DNA of 11,014 nucleotides from an uncultured Enorma sp. (GTDB lineage Bacteria > Actinomycetota > Coriobacteriia > Coriobacteriales > Coriobacteriaceae): assembly GCA_905210055.1 (NCBI GenBank), contig CAJLVH010000057.1, positions 1 through 11,014 of the forward strand. Direction: 5' to 3'. Position numbers and translations under genes: made by a program. Below are positions 6,096 to 11,014 of this stretch, piece by piece. A model generated the notes under the pieces. It worked only from the letters and a program-made list of their open reading frames with translations. It did no database searches and had not been told where the DNA came from. Position 1 is the stretch's first letter. Each line of letters starts with the position of its first letter.

Positions 6096-8288
6096 TTACG
6101 GCCGCTCGTCTGGAGCGATGCGCGTCAGCTTGTCGAAGCTCTTGAACTTCGCGAAGAGCGGCACGTACTCCACGAAAACGCTTGAGTTCTCGAGGCCGAA
6201 CCATTGTGCGGGCGAGCCGGCGAAGCCACGGATGGCGTATTTCAGCGAGATGGCCGTGCGCTCGCGGCTGTCGATGTCGCTTTCCGGCGCGAGCGTCTTG
6301 CGCAGCATGCAGAACTGGAACGAGCCGATGTTGCCCGGGCGCTTATACACGGAGTAATCGCGGCGCTGCGGCGGCAGCTCTCCCGAGGCGGAGAGGTCTT
6401 GCACGATCTGGCGGAGGTAGGCGTTCACGCGTTGGTTGACCTTGTAGCCCAAGAACAGGTGCACACGGAAGATGTAGTCCGTGTCGAAGTTCTCGACCGA
6501 GTACGCGAAGGTATACGGGTCGTCCATGACTTCGACGTTCACGAACCACCACGCACGGGCGCGCTTGGGGTGCTTGTCGAAGATCGAGAAGAGGATGTCA
6601 CGATCGAGATAATCTGTGTTCGTGCCGTTCGTGAGGTAGACGAGGTTGTCTGCCACCAGGTCGTAGGTCTGGTCGTCGCGCAGCCGCGCGAGCTGATCGA
6701 GGTAGCTGCGCACGGGCAGGAGCGTCGCCTGACGGCGCTCGACGGCGGTGCCCGCGTACCAGCAGAGCATGATGCTCATGATGAGGGCGGCGAGCAAGAT
6801 GGTGAAGTAGCCGCCGTGGAAGAACTTCGTGAGCGACGAACCGAAGAAGAAGCCCTCGAGCATCACGAAGAACGCCACGAAGATGAACGGGAAGAGCTTG
6901 AGCTTGCGCACGCTGTGCAGGTAGATGAAGAGCAGCACTGTCGTGCAGAGCATGGTGATGGTGATGGCGAGGCCGTACGCCGCTTCCATATGCGCGGAGC
7001 TCTGGAACAGCAGCACGACGACGATGCAACCCACCCACATGACTTTGTTGACGAGCGGGATGTAGAGCTGGCCCTTCGTCTCGGCGGGGTAGAACACTTG
7101 GAGGTGCGGCATGAGGTCAAGGCGGCTCGCCTCGGAGACGAGCGAGAACGCGCCGGTGATGAGCGCTTGCGAGGCGATGATCGCCGCGAGCGCGGAGAGC
7201 ACGACGCCGAAGGGGCGCATCATGTCTGGGAGCATCTGGAAGAAGGGGTTCAGATCCTCGATGGTCGCGAGGTCGGCGTTGCCCGTGTTGGCAAGGAGCC
7301 ACGCGCCCTGGCCGAGGTAGCTCAAAATGAGGCATACCTTCACGAACGGCCAGGTGGCGTAAATGTTGCCCTTGCCCACGTGGCTCATGTCGGAGTAGAG
7401 CGCCTCGGCGCCGGTCGTGGCGAGGAAGCAGCTGCCCAAGATCATGATACCCGCATGGTTGTTGGGGCTGAACAGGAACTGAATGCCGTAGATGGGGTTG
7501 ATGGCAAGGAGCACCTGCGGCGCGACGAACATCGAGATGAGGCCGACGCCGCCCAGGAACAGGAACCAGAACGTCATCACAGGACCGAATGCGCGGCCGA
7601 TCTTCGAGGTGCCGGCGCGCTGCACCGCGAAGAGGATGCAGACGATGGCGAGCGTGATGATGACCACGTTCGTTTGGTTATCGCCGATGAGCGCATGCAT
7701 CTCGGGGATGGTGCGCAGACCCTCGACCGCGGTGGTGATGGTTACGGCGGGGGTGAGCACGCCGTCGGCGAGCAGCGCCGAGCCGCCGAGCATGGCGGGG
7801 ATGATGAGCCACTTGCCGAAGCGGCGCACGATGCTGTAGAGCGCGAAGATGCCGCCTTCGCCGCTGTTGTCGGCCTTGAGCGAGACGAGCACGTACTTTA
7901 TGGTGGTGAGCAGCGTCACCGTCCAGATGACGAGCGAGAGCGCGCCGAGCACGAACTCCTCGGTGACGCTCATGATGCCGCCGTTGCCGGCAAGGAGCGC
8001 TTTCGTGACGTACATGGGCGAGGTGCCGATATCGCCGTAGACAACGCCGATGGTGACGAGCATGGCGCCGAGGCTCACCGGGATGGTGTGCGCCTTGGGA
8101 TGCGCGGCGCCTTCGATGGTCTTGGGGGGACGGACGGTTTTGCGCCCGCGTCCGCGCTTGCCGGTTTGTTCGGCTTTCTTCACGCGTTTGAGCGAGATCG
8201 ATCCGGTAGAGCTCGGTGGGGCGGCGACCCCGTCGGTCTCGGCCGGGTGTTCGGATTCCGGCTGCTCGACCTTGGTCTTCTGGTCCAT
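6096..8288 (-). CDS. kup: KUP/HAK/KT-family potassium uptake protein
   Basis: This is an integral membrane potassium importer, probably a proton symporter, of 730 aa (E. coli Kup has 622). The signature VVYGDIGTSPMY is at 82-93, SGEGGIFALYS at 142-152, ADGVLTPAVTITTAVEG with the conserved glutamate E189 at 174-190, and TGAEALYSDMSHVGKG at 292-307. About twelve hydrophobic segments run from 70 to 512, and a cytoplasmic C-terminal domain follows (about 515-730), as in the family. The first 67 residues precede the conserved region and are polar and basic (KRVKKAEQTGKRGRGRK, 34-50), longer than in E. coli. The start is an ATG with AAGGAG 9 nt upstream; the in-frame ATG at 8339 overlaps the TATAAT box and would lie before the transcript begins. 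The gene is transcribed alone, downstream of rlmKL on the same strand, with its own promoter and terminator. Confidence 0.95.
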   Translation of the reverse strand: MDQKTKVEQPESEHPAETDGVAAPPSSTGSISLKRVKKAEQTGKRGRGRKTVRPPKTIEGAAHPKAHTIPVSLGAMLVTIGVVYGDIGTSPMYVTKALLAGNGGIMSVTEEFVLGALSLVIWTVTLLTTIKYVLVSLKADNSGEGGIFALYSIVRRFGKWLIIPAMLGGSALLADGVLTPAVTITTAVEGLRTIPEMHALIGDNQTNVVIITLAIVCILFAVQRAGTSKIGRAFGPVMTFWFLFLGGVGLISMFVAPQVLLAINPIYGIQFLFSPNNHAGIMILGSCFLATTGAEALYSDMSHVGKGNIYATWPFVKVCLILSYLGQGAWLLANTGNADLATIEDLNPFFQMLPDMMRPFGVVLSALAAIIASQALITGAFSLVSEASRLDLMPHLQVFYPAETKGQLYIPLVNKVMWVGCIVVVLLFQSSAHMEAAYGLAITITMLCTTVLLFIYLHSVRKLKLFPFIFVAFFVMLEGFFFGSSLTKFFHGGYFTILLAALIMSIMLCWYAGTAVERRQATLLPVRSYLDQLARLRDDQTYDLVADNLVYLTNGTNTDYLDRDILFSIFDKHPKRARAWWFVNVEVMDDPYTFAYSVENFDTDYIFRVHLFLGYKVNQRVNAYLRQIVQDLSASGELPPQRRDYSVYKRPGNIGSFQFCMLRKTLAPESDIDSRERTAISLKYAIRGFAGSPAQWFGLENSSVFVEYVPLFAKFKSFDKLTRIAPDERP

Positions 8289-8337
8289 TTCGTTGAACTC
8301 CTTGAGAGCGTGTTTCGGCGGAATATGCCGTTCGGCC

Positions 8338-8343
8338 ATTATA
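8338..8343 (-). promoter_or_regulatory. Probable -10 box (TATAAT) of kup
   Basis: A perfect TATAAT on the minus strand would start the transcript about 43 nt before the kup ATG. At 17 bp upstream the hexamer is TCGCAC, a poor -35. The box supports the downstream ATG as start because the longer frame begins inside it. Confidence 0.55.
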
Positions 8344-8411
8344 GCGATATGCGCCCATGTGTGCGAGAGCGGTGGCGCTTTGTCGAGGCGGCGGCGCGGA
8401 GTGTTACATAA

Positions 8412-8447
8412 CCCCAGGACTCGGCCTGCATAGCCAGAGCCCCGGGG
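8412..8447 (-). terminator. Hairpin after rlmKL, probable terminator
   Basis: On the minus strand a long GC stem (outer CCCC/GGGG, then GG/CC, CTC/GAG and GGC/GCC, with two G-U pairs and one bulged T) closes on a 7-nt loop. It begins 42 bp after the rlmKL stop. The downstream tract TTATGTAAC is poor in T, so termination may be inefficient and some read-through into kup is possible. Confidence 0.55.
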
Positions 8448-8489
8448 ATGATCTACGCCCTGCGTTTCCCGAGCCTGCGGTTGCTGCGA

Positions 8490-10940
8490 TTATGCCCGGC
8501 GTACGAGGTAGCAGTGGTGAATGCGCTTGTTGCGCTGGAAGTCCTCCGGGATGGTCGCATCGGTGATGTCCTCGAGCTCGATGTCTGCGCGCACGAGCGC
8601 CTCAACGTCTGGTTTGAATCCGCGCAGGTTGCACGAAAAGATCGCCTCGCCGCTCGGCTCGAGCAAATCGACGACGCCGCGCAGCAGCTCTACATGATCA
8701 CGCTGGACGTCCCAGGTGCGCTCGCCCATGCGCGCCGAGTTCGAGAATGTGGGCGGGTCGCAGAAGACGAGGTCCCAGCGGTTGGCTGTATGTCGCTGGC
8801 GTTCGACCCACGCGAGGACATCGTCGCGTACGAAATGGTGATCGGGGCCGGTGAAGCCGTTGAGTCGCATGTTCTCTTCCGCCCAGTCGAGATAGGTGTT
8901 CGAAAGGTCGACGGTCACGGTCTCCTGGGCGCCGCCGCTCGCCGCGTAGCAGCTCGCGGTACCGGTGTAGGCGAAGAGGTTGAGGAACGTGCGGGCTTTC
9001 CGGGCGTGCTCGCGCACGAGGCTGCGGGCGAGACGGTGATCGAGGAAGATGCCCGTGTCGAGCCGGTCGTTGAACTCGACGGCAAACGTGAGGCCGCCTT
9101 CTTCTATGAGGACGCGTTCGCCATCGCTCGCCGTCCGCCTGCTGGTTTGCTGTGCGCGCCCGTACTGCGAGCCGCCACGCGAGCGCATGCGCGTCTTCAC
9201 GTGCACATGCTCGGCGGGAACGTCGAGTACGCGGGGCGCGATGGCGAGGATGTCGAGCATGCGCGCATGCGCGATTTCGGGGTCGATGGTGCGGGGCGGC
9301 GCGTATTCGGCGATGACGAGCCAGCGTCCGGGAGTCGTCGCACTACCCTCATAGAGGTCGATGGCAGCTGAGTAATCGGGCAGGTCGGCGTCGTAGACGC
9401 GATAGCAGGTGACGTCTTCGCGCTTCGCCCAGCGGCGACGCAGGCGCGCGACCTTGATAAGGCGCCGTGCGAACTGCTCGGAGGCGGGGACGATGAGCGG
9501 GATGGGCTTCCCATCGCCCACGTCGACGGTGGCGGCAACAGCACCAGCGCCGGCAATGTTGACCTTGGGATGCTTTGCGCCGGGGGAGCTGGCAGCATCC
9601 TGCTTTTGAGCCGCGCGCGCATCGTCTGAGCTTTTGCGCTGGCCATCACCTCCTAACGGCGTCTCGCCTGCACCACCCAGTACGGTGAGCACGAGCTCGT
9701 CGTTTCCAAGGGAGAGCGTTTGCGTGCCGCGGGCGGATCTGCCGGGGATGTTCGGCACCTCGTTGCGCGCGAGACAGGCGATGCGCCATGAAACGCAGGC
9801 CGGAGTGCGGGCGAGCTCGGTCGCGAGGCGCAAGGCCGCTGCTGCCGCGTTCTCGCCGACCGGGGTCGTATCGCCAACGATGGCGCCCATGAGCGGGGCG
9901 TTTGCGCGAGCGCGTGGGAGGGCCGCAACAAGCTTGCCCGCTGCGGGCTCAACGATGCCCACGACTGCAGCGAGCCCCGCGGCCCGGACGATGCGTTCAG
10001 CTGCTTCGCGGGCGCGCTGATCGAAGTCCGTTGCTACGATGTGCCCGGCGAGCGCTGTCGCATCGAGCTCGCAACCGCGGGCTTCGGCAAGAAGTTCGCG
10101 CCAAAGTGCAGGGTCGTGCTGCGCCCACGCCTGGAACCCCCAGCGAGTGCGTGTGGCGCCTGGTGCCCGTCCGGCGAGCATCCCCGCCGCCTCCAAAAGG
10201 ATGCCGCCTTCGCCACAGGCGATATCGAGTAGGTAGGGAAGGGCGCGCGGCCGCGCTTTTTCGGCATCTGCAGCGTCTGCGGCCGATGCTTCGTTCTCGG
10301 AACGTTCCGATGCGGAGGCGGGGCGCTTTGTCTTGCGGCGCGGCAGGGCGGGCTGGCAGAGCTCGCGCCATCCGCCCTCGGCAAGCACGAGCGCAGCGTA
10401 ATCTGGGCGGAGGATGTCGACACCCGTGGGCGCGCACGCAAGTGCCGCGCGCGGGATACGTTTGAAGAGCGGTTCACCCGAAAGGTCGAAGGAGAGGCTC
10501 GCGCGCTCGCCGCGGATCGTGAGCGAAAGGCGGACGTCGGGCGCGTGCGTATCGATGCGAGGGCGCGTGCCGGTGTCCGCGAGCATGCGGTCGGCGATGC
10601 CGTCCTTCGCGCGGAGCGAGGCATAGCGCGTGTTGCGGATTGCGTCGTTCGTTCCATGGGCGGAGATGGCGATGCTCGCACCCGGCTTGAGGATGCGCGC
10701 CCAGGGGAGTTCGTAGACGCCGCTGTAGAGATCGTCGTCCGTAGCACAGCTAAAACGGCCGATGACGAGGTAAACGCGGCTCGCGAGACGCGACCACAGG
10801 CAGGCGCGGTAGGCGTCGCGCGCGTCCCCCTCGAAGGAGACGCGACCTTTGAGCGGTCGGACGCGCGGGATACCGAGGGCGCGCAGCTCATCGGCGAGGG
10901 CGCGCTCGAACGTCGCCGGGCAGCTTGCGTAGCATTCCAT
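8490..10940 (-). CDS. rlmL: Fused 23S rRNA methyltransferase RlmKL (m2G2445 / m7G2069)
   Basis: This soluble protein of 816 aa (E. coli RlmKL has 702) has the family's layout. An N-terminal THUMP-type RNA-binding region (about 45-155) is followed by a first Rossmann methyltransferase (about 165-420, RlmL half, N2 of G2445) and a second methyltransferase (about 490-816, RlmK half, N7 of G2069). The RlmK half is well kept: RRWAKREDVTCYRVYDADLP (502-521), LDTGIFLDHR (627-636), NLFAYTGTASCYAA (654-667), DPPTFSNS (728-735) and DVQRDH (744-749). In the RlmL half the SAM loop reads DIACGEGGILLEAA (239-252), and where NPPYGER is expected there is GDTTPVGEN (356-364), so catalysis there is doubtful. 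Two low-complexity insertions (about 200-232 and 422-478) account for the extra length. The start ATG has AAAGG 6 nt upstream. It has its own likely promoter, with kup next on the same strand 201 bp away. Confidence 0.92.
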   Translation of the reverse strand: MECYASCPATFERALADELRALGIPRVRPLKGRVSFEGDARDAYRACLWSRLASRVYLVIGRFSCATDDDLYSGVYELPWARILKPGASIAISAHGTNDAIRNTRYASLRAKDGIADRMLADTGTRPRIDTHAPDVRLSLTIRGERASLSFDLSGEPLFKRIPRAALACAPTGVDILRPDYAALVLAEGGWRELCQPALPRRKTKRPASASERSENEASAADAADAEKARPRALPYLLDIACGEGGILLEAAGMLAGRAPGATRTRWGFQAWAQHDPALWRELLAEARGCELDATALAGHIVATDFDQRAREAAERIVRAAGLAAVVGIVEPAAGKLVAALPRARANAPLMGAIVGDTTPVGENAAAAALRLATELARTPACVSWRIACLARNEVPNIPGRSARGTQTLSLGNDELVLTVLGGAGETPLGGDGQRKSSDDARAAQKQDAASSPGAKHPKVNIAGAGAVAATVDVGDGKPIPLIVPASEQFARRLIKVARLRRRWAKREDVTCYRVYDADLPDYSAAIDLYEGSATTPGRWLVIAEYAPPRTIDPEIAHARMLDILAIAPRVLDVPAEHVHVKTRMRSRGGSQYGRAQQTSRRTASDGERVLIEEGGLTFAVEFNDRLDTGIFLDHRLARSLVREHARKARTFLNLFAYTGTASCYAASGGAQETVTVDLSNTYLDWAEENMRLNGFTGPDHHFVRDDVLAWVERQRHTANRWDLVFCDPPTFSNSARMGERTWDVQRDHVELLRGVVDLLEPSGEAIFSCNLRGFKPDVEALVRADIELEDITDATIPEDFQRNKRIHHCYLVRRA

Positions 10941-10969
10941 GGAAAGCCTTTCTTGGTTGGTTGCCCACC

Positions 10970-10975
10970 ATTGTA
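10970..10975 (-). promoter_or_regulatory. Possible -10 box (TACAAT) of rlmKL
   Basis: TACAAT on the minus strand lies about 30 bp before the ATG, which would leave a leader of some 20-25 nt with room for the ribosome binding site. No clear -35 is visible upstream before the window ends. Confidence 0.4.
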
Positions 10976-11014
10976 CCTGCTTCGCAGTAGTAAGCGGCGG
11001 CGGGTGCCGCGGCG

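Noticed and set aside
5818..6204. Minus-strand 128-codon frame over the repeat element and the 3' end of kup
   Set aside because: It overlaps the kup coding end in another frame and passes through the kup terminator and both repeat arms.
6204..8411. A 735-codon open frame on the plus strand opposite kup
   Set aside because: It is the exact antisense of a clear Kup gene. Its product is a Glu/Arg/Asp/His-rich string with no domains, which is what GC-biased codon use yields on the opposite strand.

Overview
The window is GC-rich chromosomal DNA carrying five complete protein genes and the 3' end of a sixth. It most resembles an anaerobic high-GC Gram-positive, and I would guess Coriobacteriia. 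That guess rests on the style of the RlmKL and Mur ligase proteins and on the GC-rich codon use; there is no rRNA or marker gene to prove it. I see no phage genes, transposase, CRISPR array, tRNA or rRNA. The content is mainly housekeeping and cell envelope.

Layout from left to right. Positions 1-191 are the alanine/lysine-rich C-terminal tail of a plus-strand protein, followed by a strong intrinsic terminator (250-282). A 342-bp gap between that gene and the convergent murE-type gene holds a 206-bp element with near-perfect 38-bp inverted ends (296-501). A MurE-family ligase is on the minus strand (534-2117). Divergent from it, 204 bp away, is a plus-strand tyrosine phosphatase of the PtpB/LipA type (2322-3089). 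The phosphatase converges on a minus-strand membrane sulfatase/LTA-synthase-like phosphoglycerol transferase (3235-5496); a long imperfect palindrome between them probably terminates both. A 599-bp non-coding stretch (5497-6095) follows. It holds the upstream region of the transferase, a second nested inverted-repeat element (5826-5962) and the terminator of kup. Then come a Kup potassium transporter (6096-8288, minus) and a fused 23S rRNA methyltransferase RlmKL (8490-10940, minus), each with its own likely -10 box and 3' hairpin. Most genes therefore look like single transcription units rather than an operon.

How the genes relate: MurE (peptidoglycan stem peptide) and the LTA-synthase-like enzyme (phosphoglycerol-type polymers or decoration) both build the envelope. 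Kup imports potassium, RlmKL modifies 23S rRNA, and the phosphatase is a possible signalling enzyme. No shared pathway is shown by the layout.

The points most worth a second look are: the RlmL half of RlmKL has lost the NPPY catalytic motif while the RlmK half is intact; the Mur ligase has non-canonical substrate motifs (EEDP for DNPR, KGDE for KGHE); and there are two unrelated, compact, highly symmetrical inverted-repeat elements in intergenic DNA. I did not find a clear new multi-gene system.
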